From: Candidatus Hydrogenedentota bacterium
GTDB taxonomy: Bacteria > Hydrogenedentota > Hydrogenedentia > Hydrogenedentales > CAILVY01
Assembly: GCA_029565395.1 (NCBI GenBank)
Contig: JAKQOG010000078.1
Span: 17,819-81,818, forward strand
Length of the DNA stretch: 64,000 nucleotides
Direction of reading: 5' to 3'
A program made the position numbers and the translations under genes. Shown piece by piece: positions 16,690 through 26,492 of this stretch. Position 1 is the stretch's first letter, and each line of letters begins with the position of its first letter. The notes beneath the pieces are model-generated. The model made no database searches. It was not told the origin of the DNA and saw only the letters and a list, made by a program, of their open reading frames with translations.

Positions 16690-17868
16690 ATGAAAAGCAA
16701 GATTGTGGCTGTGCTTGTGATTGTCGGACTGCTGATTTTCTGCGGAACTCTGTGGGCGGCGGAAACCAAGGTTTCTTTTCAACTGCACCATGTAGGAACC
16801 TACCGGGGCGAGGTATGCGGCGTGGGCGATTTCAATAACGACAAAAAGCTCGATATTGTCGCGCTGCCCTATCTCTATCTCGCGCCGGATTTCAATCCCC
16901 GGAAGATTTGCGAAATCCAGGGCGAGGTGGACGATGAAGGGAAAGGCTACCGCTGGGATTTCATGAATGCCCCGCTCGACGTGGATGGCGACGGTCTGCT
17001 GGACGTGGCCACGGCCTCCTGGTTCGGTAAAAAAGCGGAATGGCTGAAGAATCCTGGAAACGCAGAAGGCCTGTGGCCCTTGACCCTTATTGAAGAGAAC
17101 GGCAATTACGAATGTGGCGAGGCGTGGGATTTGGATGGCGATGGCAAAGCCTTTGAGATCCTGCCTGCAGTTCTCCACACGATCTGGTATGAATCCGCCG
17201 TATTGCCCGATGGTAAACGCGGGATGGTGAAGCATGTCATTAGTGAAAAGCAGATGACCTTTGGCGTGGGTTGTGGCGATATCAATGGCGACAAGCGGCC
17301 CGATGTGCTCCGGCCTGAAGCCTGGTTTGAAGCACCGGCGGATCCGCGCAAAGACGAATGGAAAGAGCATCCTCTCGGCATTGGCGGGAAAGAGGAAGGC
17401 AAAGCCGACCACACCGCGCAGATTTTAGTTTATGATGTCAATAATGACGGGATTCCGGATATTGTGAGCAGCATTGCGCATGATTACGGCATTTTCTGGT
17501 ATCAACAAGTCCGGGATGGCGAAAATAGTACCTGGAAACGGCATATGATCGACAATACCTGGTCGCAGCCGCACAGCCTCTTTCTTGCCGATATGGATAA
17601 TGATGGCGATCTGGATCTGGTGGCGGGCAAGCGGTTCATGGCCCATAACGGCGGCGATCCTGGTGCATTCGAGCCGCTGGGGGTGTATTGGTACGAATTG
17701 GACCGGCAGGCCAACCCCACGTGGACCAAACATGTAATTTCTTATGATCAGGGCATTGGTTCCGGGTTGAATATGGTTGTGGTGGATCTGGATGGGGATG
17801 GGGATCAGGACGTGGTGGTTACAGGCAAGTGGGGCGGCCCGGCATGGTTTGAAAACAAGCTGAAATAA
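16690..17868 (+). CDS. Exported FG-GAP/VCBS beta-propeller protein
   Basis: 392 aa. Clear signal peptide (KIVAVLVIVGLLIFCGTLWAAE). The mature part is built of FG-GAP/VCBS repeats with calcium-type DxDxDG loops: GDFNNDKKLDIVA, DVDGDGLLDVAT, DLDGDGKAFEI, DINGDKRPDV, DVNNDGIPDI, DMDNDGDLDLVA and DLDGDGDQDVVV. Likely a secreted seven-bladed propeller for binding carbohydrate or protein. GAGGAAA precedes the ATG. Confidence 0.88.
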   Translation: MKSKIVAVLVIVGLLIFCGTLWAAETKVSFQLHHVGTYRGEVCGVGDFNNDKKLDIVALPYLYLAPDFNPRKICEIQGEVDDEGKGYRWDFMNAPLDVDGDGLLDVATASWFGKKAEWLKNPGNAEGLWPLTLIEENGNYECGEAWDLDGDGKAFEILPAVLHTIWYESAVLPDGKRGMVKHVISEKQMTFGVGCGDINGDKRPDVLRPEAWFEAPADPRKDEWKEHPLGIGGKEEGKADHTAQILVYDVNNDGIPDIVSSIAHDYGIFWYQQVRDGENSTWKRHMIDNTWSQPHSLFLADMDNDGDLDLVAGKRFMAHNGGDPGAFEPLGVYWYELDRQANPTWTKHVISYDQGIGSGLNMVVVDLDGDGDQDVVVTGKWGGPAWFENKLK

Positions 17869-17894
17869 TTTAGGAAAAGGATGTAACTTTCCAC

Positions 17895-18611
17895 ATGACC
17901 CGACCGGCAGAAAAATCGTGTGCGCAGGCGGACTCTCATGTTTACGTTAACCCCCTCCGCATGGCCTGTGATGCGCGGTTTTATTTCTGGACCATATTGC
18001 TCTTGGGGGGATTCCTTTATGTATACGTGGTGCTGTGCGGAAGAACCATGCCCCGCACATTACATCACAAGGCGTATATGGAAATCTTAAAACTGCTCAT
18101 TTCCGCCCCTATTCTTTTTTATATTAGTCCGCGTTATGCCCTGCAACCCTTTATGGAAGATGGCCGCCGCGCGCTCACCTGGAATGTGCTCGGATTCGCG
18201 CTTCCTTTTTTTATTGCGCTGCACTTCTTCTATTTGCAGAAAATTCACGTTGTTAATTACTCGCTTACGGCCTCAGACTTCCAGCGCATGCCCTTTGTGG
18301 CCATCATGGTCTTTTCCATCCTCGGTCTAGTCATCCTGCTTCTTGCGGGATATCATATGTATCTCGCACAACAAGAAGGCGTACTCTTGCGCTACATGTT
18401 CATTTTGTTCGCTGCCATCGGCTTGATCGCCGCCATTACCTGGGCCGTGCGCAGCCACCACCACCTCCACATCCACCACTATTTTCTCGCGGGGTTCTTC
18501 ATCCCATTCACCCGCTTTCGCAATCCCGTGTCGGTGGTTTGCCTTGGACTCTCCACCGGCGTTTACGTCGAAGGCATCAGCGAGTGGGGCATGGCCCCGA
18601 TCTGGGTATAA
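17895..18611 (+). CDS. Multi-pass membrane protein with histidine-rich helix
   Basis: 238 aa, about six predicted membrane helices (YFWTILLLGGFLYVYVVL, ILKLLISAPILFYI, LGFALPFFIALHFFY, MVFSILGLVILLLAGY, MFILFAAIGLIAAITWA and the C-terminal segment). After the fifth helix comes a dense histidine motif SHHHLHIHHYFLAG, then TRFRNPVSVVCLGLSTG and EGISEWGMAPI. I do not recognise the family; the histidines and the conserved-looking tail suggest a metal or haem site in the membrane. No strong ribosome-binding site at ATG 17895, so the start may lie a little later. Confidence 0.65.
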   Translation: MTRPAEKSCAQADSHVYVNPLRMACDARFYFWTILLLGGFLYVYVVLCGRTMPRTLHHKAYMEILKLLISAPILFYISPRYALQPFMEDGRRALTWNVLGFALPFFIALHFFYLQKIHVVNYSLTASDFQRMPFVAIMVFSILGLVILLLAGYHMYLAQQEGVLLRYMFILFAAIGLIAAITWAVRSHHHLHIHHYFLAGFFIPFTRFRNPVSVVCLGLSTGVYVEGISEWGMAPIWV

Positions 18612-18639
18612 CCATCAGGGTGTTGAATTATCCGTCAAA

Positions 18640-19986
18640 CTAGAACCTGGCAAGCCGGAAACCAAAGTTAAAGTATGTAGCATATGGCGCTATTTGCGAT
18701 CGTTGGGCGGATCGGGCGCTATTATCATTGTAGAACCAACTTCCACCTCTTATTACACGTTGTGTACCGGCATCTGGCCCTTCTGGATCACTGACAGGAT
18801 CACTTATATAAAGGCCATACCAGTCATTGCACCACTGCCACACATTGCCGGACATGTCATAGCAGCCCACTGGGCTTGGGCTGTCCACGGTTTGGATATT
18901 TCCGTTCGGACTGATATTGATTCCGTTGAACCAGCCCACGGGTGATGTGTAGGGCTCGGTGAGAAAACCTAAGGGATTCACGCATCCCGACCACCCAAGA
19001 AATTCCCTGATGTTACAGCGTTCCCGGCCCAGGTTTGTATCTGACATGAAGCCGTATATCCAATGTTTTTCCGACACAGCATCCCATGCTGCCGCATGTT
19101 CCCATTGGGCTTCGGTAGGCAAATGATATCCATTTGCGGATCGATTAAGCGTCCAAGTCTCGGTGTCGTAACAGGGAGTTAAACCTTTTTGTTCACTCAA
19201 CCAGTTGCAGTAATGTACTGCGCCATACCAGGAAACATTAATAACAGGATGTAATTTCATGGAATATGAAGTAAATCCTGGCATGCCTATTCTCGCCGCC
19301 GAAGAAAATGTTTCACCCCCAAAAACGATCCCAGCCTCTACAGCCTCCCCGGAGAAAATACTAAAGATTATTTCATTATCGATAAAAACAATCCCGCCTG
19401 CATATGGCATGCCCAATTCGTTTTCCAATAATCCCTGACCGAGCGCCCAATTAAGAAATTCAACATATTCCTGCGTCGTCACATCATATTTGCCGATTTC
19501 ATAAGCGGATAGCGTTACCGAATGTCGAGGCAACTCATCTGCTTGACCCAAGAGTGCATCATCCCCCGCGTCCGTCCGTCCCATCGTGAAAGTTCCCGCG
19601 GGAACGGATATCATCTCTCCTACGGGAAACTCCCCCTCCTCCTCTCCTTCACCGCCGGTGGATACGGTGATGAAATTAAACGCTAATCTTGTATCTTCCC
19701 CCTGATCCGTCGTGACTGTTAAGGAAACAGTAAAGTTGCCTTCCGCGGTATAGGTATGTGTCGGATCCTGTTCCGTACTGGTTACACCATCCCCAAACAT
19801 CCAAAACCATTCCGTGATGGGCGACTTACCAGGAATTGATAGATCGGTAAAACGCACTTCCAGGGGCGCCGCGCCTTGTGTATGATTTGCCCGAAAATCC
19901 GCTTGTGGACTTTCTAGCGGCGGACAGCCGGACAACCCAGCGCCAAGAAACAGAAACAGTGTGAGAGCCAATTTGGAATTTTTCAT
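18640..19986 (-). CDS. PKD-FGE-like (SUMF1) lipoprotein
   Basis: 448-aa lipoprotein. Signal peptide with lipobox GLSGC, a PKD domain at about 30-110 (APLEVRFTDLS, FWMFGDGVTS, TYTAEGNFTVSLTVT), a Glu/Gly linker, then an FGE-sulfatase-like domain (about 130-448: VPAGTFTMGR, NVSWYGAVHYCNWLSEQ, LPTEAQWEHAAAW, DMSGNVWQWCNDWYG, IRGGSWFYNDNSARSAQR). The cysteine pair of true FGE is absent from the tail, so a lectin-like binding role is more likely than formylglycine formation. Start chosen at ATG 19986, with AGGAA upstream, rather than an ATG 30 bases earlier. Confidence 0.85.
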   Translation of the reverse strand: MKNSKLALTLFLFLGAGLSGCPPLESPQADFRANHTQGAAPLEVRFTDLSIPGKSPITEWFWMFGDGVTSTEQDPTHTYTAEGNFTVSLTVTTDQGEDTRLAFNFITVSTGGEGEEEGEFPVGEMISVPAGTFTMGRTDAGDDALLGQADELPRHSVTLSAYEIGKYDVTTQEYVEFLNWALGQGLLENELGMPYAGGIVFIDNEIIFSIFSGEAVEAGIVFGGETFSSAARIGMPGFTSYSMKLHPVINVSWYGAVHYCNWLSEQKGLTPCYDTETWTLNRSANGYHLPTEAQWEHAAAWDAVSEKHWIYGFMSDTNLGRERCNIREFLGWSGCVNPLGFLTEPYTSPVGWFNGINISPNGNIQTVDSPSPVGCYDMSGNVWQWCNDWYGLYISDPVSDPEGPDAGTQRVIRGGSWFYNDNSARSAQRSQIAPYATYFNFGFRLARF

Positions 19987-20083
19987 GGGGTTCTTCCTTA
20001 GATGCATATACTTCATACAACGACCTCTATATTTTTGTATGCTACCTCGTCTTCACATTCTTGTCAAGCCCCTATTCTAGTTC

Positions 20084-20211
20084 AGGCATTTGCGAAATAG
20101 CCCTTTTTCTCAAAAGTTCACCGAAAACAGAACAGATTACCCGCATTTCACAGACAAATCGTTGCCTCTTCATTTGCCCAGAGGAGAAAAAGGCCTATTT
20201 CGCAAATGCCT
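20084..20211. mobile_element. MITE-like element, copy 1
   Basis: About 128 bp bounded by inverted ends AGGCATTTGCGAAATAG and CTATTTCGCAAATGCCT, continuing inward as CCTTTTTCTC. Flanked by CTAGTT on both sides (20077-20082 and 20212-20217), a probable target-site duplication. Its interior aligns along its length, in inverted orientation, with copy 2 at 60519. Non-coding; a non-autonomous element. It fills the gap between the PKD-FGE gene and the next plus-strand gene. Confidence 0.8.
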
Positions 20212-20350
20212 CTAGTTGGGTGTCTTTCACTAAGAATACTGCAAAAAGTCAATAGATTTTTTGACAGAACCGTGTTTTCCCCCATTGTATTTGCAAGCCC
20301 CTGCCAATTTGGACCATAGTGTTGGAAATTGCATGGAAGGAAAAGGAATT

Positions 20351-21403
20351 ATGAGAATATCAGGATTGTACATACTCTTGCCGATGGTGATAGGTTGGTT
20401 AGTGTTGGCTTGTTCAACTACATACGCGGAGGCGAAGTTAGAGTGGATGGTGAAGGCCTATGGGGATGATCAGCACAATGCCTTTACGGACCTCATCCAG
20501 TGGGGCGGCGTGTATTATCTGTGTTTCCGGCATGGCGCGGCGCATGGCTCCATGGACGGCGAGATCCGCGTGATGCGCAGCATGGATCTGAAAACGTGGG
20601 CGCCTTGCGCCACGTTGGATACGCTGGGGGATGATCGCGATCCGCATTTCGTGGCGGATGGGTCAGCGCTGTATTGCTATTTCGGCACATGGGACCTTGT
20701 GCATCAGGAAGGCTCCGCCTTATTGGATCGCGGGCGGGTCCGCTCGTATTTTGCGCGTACGGAAGACGGCAAGAAATGGTCCAAGGTACAGGCGGTCTAT
20801 GAACCGGGCTGGTGGCTGTGGCGCGTGCGCTATCATGATGGAAATTTCTATAGCGCGGCCTACACCGCGGTGCGGCCCAAACCTCCGGCGCGCGAAACCC
20901 GGCTGGTGCGCTCGAAAGATGGATTGCACTGGGAACTGGTCAGCACGGTCACGAAAGAGCGCATGGCCGGGGAGGCGGATCTGGAATTCCTGAAAGACGG
21001 CGGCATCCGGCTGTTGACCCGCACCGGCGAAAAGCCAGGAAACGCTTATTGGTACCGGAGCAATGCCGCGATGACGGACTGGACCGAATCCGATGCCAAA
21101 GTGCTGGTTCATGCGCCAGTATTCGGATTCTGGCAGGACATCTGTTTCGCCGGCGGACGCGCCAAGGCGGAAGACGGGTATGTCACCAAGTTCTGGCAGG
21201 TTTCCGGTGATGCGCTGGAAGAAATCATCACCCTGCCAAGCAAAGGGGACACTTCGTACCCCGGTCTGATCGCCGTGCCGCCCGAGGGCGATAACGGCCC
21301 CGCGCTTATCGTAAGCTGGTACTCCCAACACGAAAGCGGAACCAACAAAAACCAGGCCGCGGTATATGTCGGCCGCGTCGCGCTTCCACTGGCACAGAAA
21401 TAG
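20351..21403 (+). CDS. Exported sialidase-like five-bladed propeller
   Basis: 350 aa with a signal peptide (LPMVIGWLVLACSTTYAEA). Mature part resembles sialidase/BNR-type or GH43-like beta-propellers: RVMRSMDLKTWAPC, DRDPHFVADGSALYCYF, YFARTEDGKKWSKVQ, RLVRSKDGLHWELVS and GLIAVPPEGDNGPALIVSWYS. No catalytic triad can be assigned with confidence. Start ATG 20351 with AAGGAA; the frame opens 90 bases earlier without a usable start. Followed at 24 bases by the 21428 gene. Confidence 0.75.
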   Translation: MRISGLYILLPMVIGWLVLACSTTYAEAKLEWMVKAYGDDQHNAFTDLIQWGGVYYLCFRHGAAHGSMDGEIRVMRSMDLKTWAPCATLDTLGDDRDPHFVADGSALYCYFGTWDLVHQEGSALLDRGRVRSYFARTEDGKKWSKVQAVYEPGWWLWRVRYHDGNFYSAAYTAVRPKPPARETRLVRSKDGLHWELVSTVTKERMAGEADLEFLKDGGIRLLTRTGEKPGNAYWYRSNAAMTDWTESDAKVLVHAPVFGFWQDICFAGGRAKAEDGYVTKFWQVSGDALEEIITLPSKGDTSYPGLIAVPPEGDNGPALIVSWYSQHESGTNKNQAAVYVGRVALPLAQK

Positions 21404-21427
21404 CCTTTGTAATTTTTCAAGGACAAA

Positions 21428-22699
21428 ATGATGACTATTTCATTATCATTTCTTATTTTGCTATTCGCTGCGGCAGAACCTATACAGCAAACAGACGATA
21501 GCTCTCTACTCTTATCAAGATCTTGCGATAAATATAGTTCCGATTTTGGCAGGGTGTGTCCCTCTTTTCTAAAAATAGAAAATGAACGGCCCTTGGTTAT
21601 AACGAGTGATAATTTTAATGGCGATGTCACTGTTCAGGAAATTTCGGAGACAACAATACGCCCCTTGGGAAAACTGGTGAGACCGTCTGACGTCGATGCT
21701 ATTTTTCGATGGTGGAGTTCGTTTGTAATTGATAACACTCCGTATTTTGCCACATTTGTTAATCAGTTATCACATAAGGATGGAAGCGCCAAAATTCGTG
21801 TATTTACCATGTCCCTGGAATCAGGCTACCTGAGTGAAGTCGCATCCTTTAATGTCCCCCTGCCAAAAGACAAATACAAGGGCTTCGGATCAACAGAAAC
21901 ATTTTGTGTGAAAGATGTCGTTCCCGTTGGTAATGCCACTTACATGGCATTAGGGACCTATTATGAAATCCATTGGCGCCCACTAGGGTTTTTAAGCGGA
22001 GAACATCCTGTCTTTAACAAGGTATTTTCGGTCCTATTAAATTCACGAACTGGCCTTTATCCGAAATTCGTGGCAGAAGAAGGCCGATTCAGCATTCTAT
22101 CAATGAATTTTGAATGTGATCTGACGAATAGAATGATTTACGCCGCGTGGGTTCATGATCCATCCCGTGTTGGCGTTAAAACAAAGTTTGCTCAAACCGT
22201 GTGTTATAGCAAAAGCATTGTTGACGGGACTTGGACAAGTCCTACAAATGTATTTACTTCTGAAAAATCATTAAATGATCAAATACGCACTATCCAAAAC
22301 CTTCAAAATAAGAATGAGCAGTATATTATTTTCTCCACCGAAGACAACAAGTTATATGTATGGCGATCAGAAGGAAGGGAGTGGAAACAAGCATCTGTCT
22401 TGGAAAACATACCATGGTCAAGATCCGTGACTAGGCGTGATTATTGGAAGGATTTTAAAGCCACTATTACGAATGATGGCATGCTTTGTTTGTGTCTCGC
22501 AACAAATGATGGCATTTTACTCCGAATATTCTATGATGGTCTATGGGAATGTGCTTCTTTGCTCTTCCGTCCACCCTCTGGCCCAAGTCTTGCAGATTTT
22601 AAAATTACTAATGACGGCATAGCGGATATTCTTTATATCAATAAGCAATCTGGTGATCTGACATGCTATTATCGCCGTGTTTGCCTTCCCAACTCATAA
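21428..22699 (+). CDS. Exported protein of unknown function, AT-rich
   Basis: 423 aa. Begins with a signal peptide (ISLSFLILLFAAAE) followed by a beta-rich sequence with propeller-like short motifs (RIFYDGLWECASLLF, KITNDGIADILYINK, NKLYVWRSEGREWK). The repeats are too weak to name a family. Base composition and codon use are visibly more AT-rich (AAT, AAA, TTT, ATA) than in its neighbours, which suggests transfer. AAGGA 4 bases before the ATG. Probably expressed with the propeller gene just upstream. Confidence 0.65.
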   Translation: MMTISLSFLILLFAAAEPIQQTDDSSLLLSRSCDKYSSDFGRVCPSFLKIENERPLVITSDNFNGDVTVQEISETTIRPLGKLVRPSDVDAIFRWWSSFVIDNTPYFATFVNQLSHKDGSAKIRVFTMSLESGYLSEVASFNVPLPKDKYKGFGSTETFCVKDVVPVGNATYMALGTYYEIHWRPLGFLSGEHPVFNKVFSVLLNSRTGLYPKFVAEEGRFSILSMNFECDLTNRMIYAAWVHDPSRVGVKTKFAQTVCYSKSIVDGTWTSPTNVFTSEKSLNDQIRTIQNLQNKNEQYIIFSTEDNKLYVWRSEGREWKQASVLENIPWSRSVTRRDYWKDFKATITNDGMLCLCLATNDGILLRIFYDGLWECASLLFRPPSGPSLADFKITNDGIADILYINKQSGDLTCYYRRVCLPNS

Positions 22700-22944
22700 T
22701 ACTCCTTTATTTTGATGATTTCGGACACGGCCAGTGAAACCACCAGTGCTGCTGCCTTGCCCAAACAGGACATCCTTCTTATTCTCCCCTGAACATCAGG
22801 TGTCATGAATCGCCAATATTTCGGACCCGGATCCCGTTTCCCGGACCCCGGTCTTCTCCGGGAGGCGCCGATTGGCTCAACGCGAGGGCGATTCTTTATA
22901 CTAGGTGTGTTTTCTGGGGCTAATAGCCGGAAGGATAGAAGTTC

Positions 22945-24750
22945 ATGATGAAAAAGAAGAGTGTACCTTTGCGGAGTCAGTTGAAGGCGGTGGATACGTG
23001 GGATTTGACGCGGATGTTCCCAGCGGATGGTTCGTGGGAGCTTGGCTATAAAAAGTTGGAGGGCATGATCCCGGTGTTTGACGAGTTCCGGGGCACGCTG
23101 GGGCATTCCGCGAAGCGGTTGCGTGCCTGCTGCGAGTTTGAGGTGAAATTCAACCGTTTGGCGGAGCTTCTGGGGGTGTATGCGTATCTGAAGTCGTCGG
23201 AAGATGTGACCAACAACGTGTATCAGGGGATGCTGGCGCGGTTTTCGTATCTGGCGACGATTGCGGCGGAAAAGGCGAGTTTTATCGAGCCGGAGATCCA
23301 GGCCATTCCGAAAAAGAAGATGGCGGCGTTTCTAGAAAGCCGGGAATTAGCCCCGTACCGCTTTAACCTGGAAAAGCTGATGCGGTTCCGTCCGCACATC
23401 CTCTCCGGGAAGGAAGAGCGGGTGCTGGCGATGCAGGGCGAGGTGGCGGGATCGGCCTCGAAGATCTTCGGGCAGCTTAACGATGCGGATTTGAAATTCG
23501 GATTCGTGAAAAACGAAGACGGCGTGCAGGTGGAACTGACCCAGAGTTCGTTCCGGAGCCTGCTCGAATCGCCGAAACGCGCCGTGCGCAAGGAAGCCTT
23601 CACCAAGTTTTACACCGAGTATGCGGACCACGCCAACACCATTGCGGCGACCCTGAGTTCATCGGTGCTGCAAGATGTGTATCACGCGCGGGTCCGTAAT
23701 TTCTCTTCGGCGCGTGCCGGGGCATTGTTCGGTGAAAAAGTGCCGGATGCAGTATATGACAGTCTGATCGAGGCCGTGCATGCGAACCTGGACACGGTGT
23801 ACCGCTATCTGGCATTGCGGAAGCGGGCGTTGCGCGTGGATGCGCTGCACGCCTACGACACTTATGTGCCGATTATTCCGGAGGGGAAAGTGAATATCCC
23901 CTATGCCAAGGCGGTGGACACCATTTGTAGCGCGTTGTCGCCGCTGGGCCCGGACTACATGCGCACCTTGCGCGCGGGGTTGCTGACGGGCCGCTGGGTG
24001 GACCGGTATGAGAACCGGGGCAAGCGCAGCGGGGCGTTTAGCTACGGCTGCTACGACAGCCCGCCGTATATTTTGATGAATTATAAGCCGGAGGTGCAGG
24101 ACAGCATGTTCACGCTCGCACACGAGGCGGGACACTCAATGCACTCGTTTTACAGCGCCAAGGCCCAACCTTATCACTACAGTCATTACACGATTTTCGT
24201 GGCGGAGGTGGCATCCACGTTCAATGAGCAATTGCTCAACGCCCATTTGCTGGATCGGGTAAAGGATAAAAAGGATCGTGCACGCCTGATCAACCGCGAG
24301 ATCGATGAGATTCGCGGGACCATCATCCGCCAGACCATGTTTGCAGAGTACGAGAAAATTATTCATGCCATGGGTGAGCAGGGCGAACCGCTGACCCTGG
24401 AAAGCCTGCGCGGGGAATATATGAAGCTCTTGCAGACCTATTTCGGGACGGCCATGGTGTTGGATCCCAATCTGGACCTGGAAGGCTTGCGCATTCCGCA
24501 TTTCTATCATGCGTTCTATGTGTATAAATACGCCACGGGACTCTCGGCCGCGATTGCATTGTCGCAAGCGGTATTGCACGGCGGCACGCGCGAACGGGAT
24601 CGCTATCTGGCCTTCCTGAAGAGCGGCGGGTCGAAATACCCGCTGGATCAACTCCGTGCGGCGGGGGTGGACCTGGAAAAACCGGAACCGGTGGCAAATG
24701 CCATGGCGCACTTCAAGGCGCTGGTGGAAGAATTGGAAACTCTGGTGTAA
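22945..24750 (+). CDS. pepF: Oligoendopeptidase F (M3B)
   Basis: Cytosolic zinc oligopeptidase cutting short peptides; 601 aa, normal for the family. N-terminal helical domain (TWDLTRMFPADGSWE), then the M3 catalytic domain with zinc motif TLAHEAGHSMHSFYS (HExxH), distal Glu in FVAEVASTFNE, and C-terminal FYVYKYATGLSAA. No signal peptide. ATG 22945. The 245 bases upstream are non-coding and contain no clear element. Confidence 0.93.
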   Translation: MMKKKSVPLRSQLKAVDTWDLTRMFPADGSWELGYKKLEGMIPVFDEFRGTLGHSAKRLRACCEFEVKFNRLAELLGVYAYLKSSEDVTNNVYQGMLARFSYLATIAAEKASFIEPEIQAIPKKKMAAFLESRELAPYRFNLEKLMRFRPHILSGKEERVLAMQGEVAGSASKIFGQLNDADLKFGFVKNEDGVQVELTQSSFRSLLESPKRAVRKEAFTKFYTEYADHANTIAATLSSSVLQDVYHARVRNFSSARAGALFGEKVPDAVYDSLIEAVHANLDTVYRYLALRKRALRVDALHAYDTYVPIIPEGKVNIPYAKAVDTICSALSPLGPDYMRTLRAGLLTGRWVDRYENRGKRSGAFSYGCYDSPPYILMNYKPEVQDSMFTLAHEAGHSMHSFYSAKAQPYHYSHYTIFVAEVASTFNEQLLNAHLLDRVKDKKDRARLINREIDEIRGTIIRQTMFAEYEKIIHAMGEQGEPLTLESLRGEYMKLLQTYFGTAMVLDPNLDLEGLRIPHFYHAFYVYKYATGLSAAIALSQAVLHGGTRERDRYLAFLKSGGSKYPLDQLRAAGVDLEKPEPVANAMAHFKALVEELETLV

Positions 24751-24947
24751 GGATTAAGTTATCGGCGGGCATACACAGGCACGGCAGGGATCCTGGATTC
24801 AACGTGGACGTTGCCGAAGTGGAATCTTCGTTCCGCCTGGAAGCCAAGTTGCCCCAGGATGGGCGAAATATGATAGCATTTCTTGAAACTGGGGATTGCA
24901 GTAGACCATGGGTGAGAATGGACGATAAAAAAGGAGTTTATTTTGAG

Positions 24948-26492
24948 ATGCGCATAATCATTTCCTTGATGATCCTGCTGGGAATAGCATTTCCATCGGC
25001 AAGTCAGCAGGAGGCGGCAAACGCCTTGGATTCTTTAACCCGGCAGCAGCAGTATGAAGCGCGGCGCAACAGCAGTTCGAACGAGGATCTCGCGCGCAAC
25101 GGCGATGCCCGGAGCATTGACGCGGGCGCTACATTGGTGCTGATGGATGAAGACGGACCGGGTGTTATCACCCACTTCTGGAACACGGTCGGTTCGGAAG
25201 ATCCCTTTGTAGGGCAGTCGTTGGTGTTACGCGTATATTACGATGGCAACGCAAAACCCAGTGTCGAGTCGCCCCTGGGCGATTTCTTCGGGGTGGGGCA
25301 TGCCGCCGGCAAGGACTACACTTCGCTTCCGGTGACGGTATCTTCCCGCGGGCGGAGCAGGGTTTGTTACTGGCGCATGCCGTTCCGGCAGCATATCAAA
25401 GTCACCGTAACCAACGAATCAACAACGCAGAAGCTGGATTCGTTTTACTATTACCTTGATTGGCAAAAGCATGATAGCTTGCCGGAAGATACGGCGTATT
25501 TCCACGCCCGGTATAAGCAGGCCATGCCCGCGCAACCGGGCCGCTATGTGATATTGGATACGAAAGGGCGGGGGCATTACGCGGGCACGGTATATTCGGT
25601 GTTTCAACTGGAAACGGGCTGGTTCGGCGAGGGGGATGATTTCTTTTTCATTGATGGCGCGGAGTTGCCGCAATTGCGCGGGACCGGCACGGAGGATTAT
25701 TTCAACGATGCATGGGGCTTCCGGGAATTTGCCGCGCCCTATCATGGGGTGACGTTGTATGAAGGCGTGCTGACCGGCGACCGGGTGAGCGCCTACCGCT
25801 GGCACATCCAGGATCCGATTCCGTTCAAGGAATCCCTTCGATTGGAAATTGAACATCGGGGAAGCATTTACAATGAAAAAGGCACGTTGGTCACCATGGA
25901 AGCGGGGAATTTTGAAGAGCGTCCGGACTGGATCAGCTCTGTCGCCTTCTGGTACCAGTATCCACCCGCCGTTGTCGAAGAGCCCATGCCGCCCTTGGAA
26001 GAACGGTTACCGCCTTACCGGGTGATTATGGGGTCAGAACTTAAATTCCGCGCCGATCCGCCGATTCTGGTGATGCCGCTGGGCCACTTTGTGGGATATG
26101 TGCCCAACGCCAAGGAGGCCAGTATCGAATTCGATATAGACATAGAGAAAGATGGCCGATACCGCATGGATGGCGCATTTATCGCCAGCCTGATGTCGGG
26201 CGTTTACCAGCCATATCTGGACGGCAAGAAAATCGGCGGGCCGATCGACTTTGTCATTCCGAATTTCGATCCGCTCTGGGTGCGTCTGGACACGCATGAT
26301 CTCACTGCGGGGACACATGTTCTCCGATTTGAAAGCGCGAAAGAAGATTCTCCCAATATGCGTGACATCGGGTTTAAATTTAACGCATTTGGATTGGCGG
26401 CAATCACCCTGTTGCGGCTGGACGACATGGAAGGCTATCAACAGGTCTTGCGGCAATTGCTGGAGAAGAAAAATACCCCGGCCACCCCATGA
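24948..26492 (+). CDS. DUF2961 (GH172-like) exported glycosidase
   Basis: 514-aa exported protein: signal peptide (RIIISLMILLGIAFPSAS), DUF2961 domain (about 30-350) with GPGVITHFWNTVGS, PLGDFFGVGH, the active-site region GTGTEDYFNDAWGF and RVSAYRWHIQDPIPF, then a C-terminal beta-sandwich (about 385-500) resembling a carbohydrate-binding domain. DUF2961 members have been assigned to GH172, acting on fructofuranosyl and arabinofuranosyl linkages; the substrate here is inferred only. ATG 24948 with AAGGAG upstream fits the signal peptide; the frame is open earlier. Its stop overlaps queA by 4 bases. Confidence 0.87.
   Translation: MRIIISLMILLGIAFPSASQQEAANALDSLTRQQQYEARRNSSSNEDLARNGDARSIDAGATLVLMDEDGPGVITHFWNTVGSEDPFVGQSLVLRVYYDGNAKPSVESPLGDFFGVGHAAGKDYTSLPVTVSSRGRSRVCYWRMPFRQHIKVTVTNESTTQKLDSFYYYLDWQKHDSLPEDTAYFHARYKQAMPAQPGRYVILDTKGRGHYAGTVYSVFQLETGWFGEGDDFFFIDGAELPQLRGTGTEDYFNDAWGFREFAAPYHGVTLYEGVLTGDRVSAYRWHIQDPIPFKESLRLEIEHRGSIYNEKGTLVTMEAGNFEERPDWISSVAFWYQYPPAVVEEPMPPLEERLPPYRVIMGSELKFRADPPILVMPLGHFVGYVPNAKEASIEFDIDIEKDGRYRMDGAFIASLMSGVYQPYLDGKKIGGPIDFVIPNFDPLWVRLDTHDLTAGTHVLRFESAKEDSPNMRDIGFKFNAFGLAAITLLRLDDMEGYQQVLRQLLEKKNTPATP

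Noticed and set aside
18640..18760. Tail of the PKD-FGE lipoprotein considered as another DGR variable region
   Set aside because: RGGSWFYNDNSARSAQR fits the FGE family, but there is no second copy to compare and the codons show no AAC-centred pattern.
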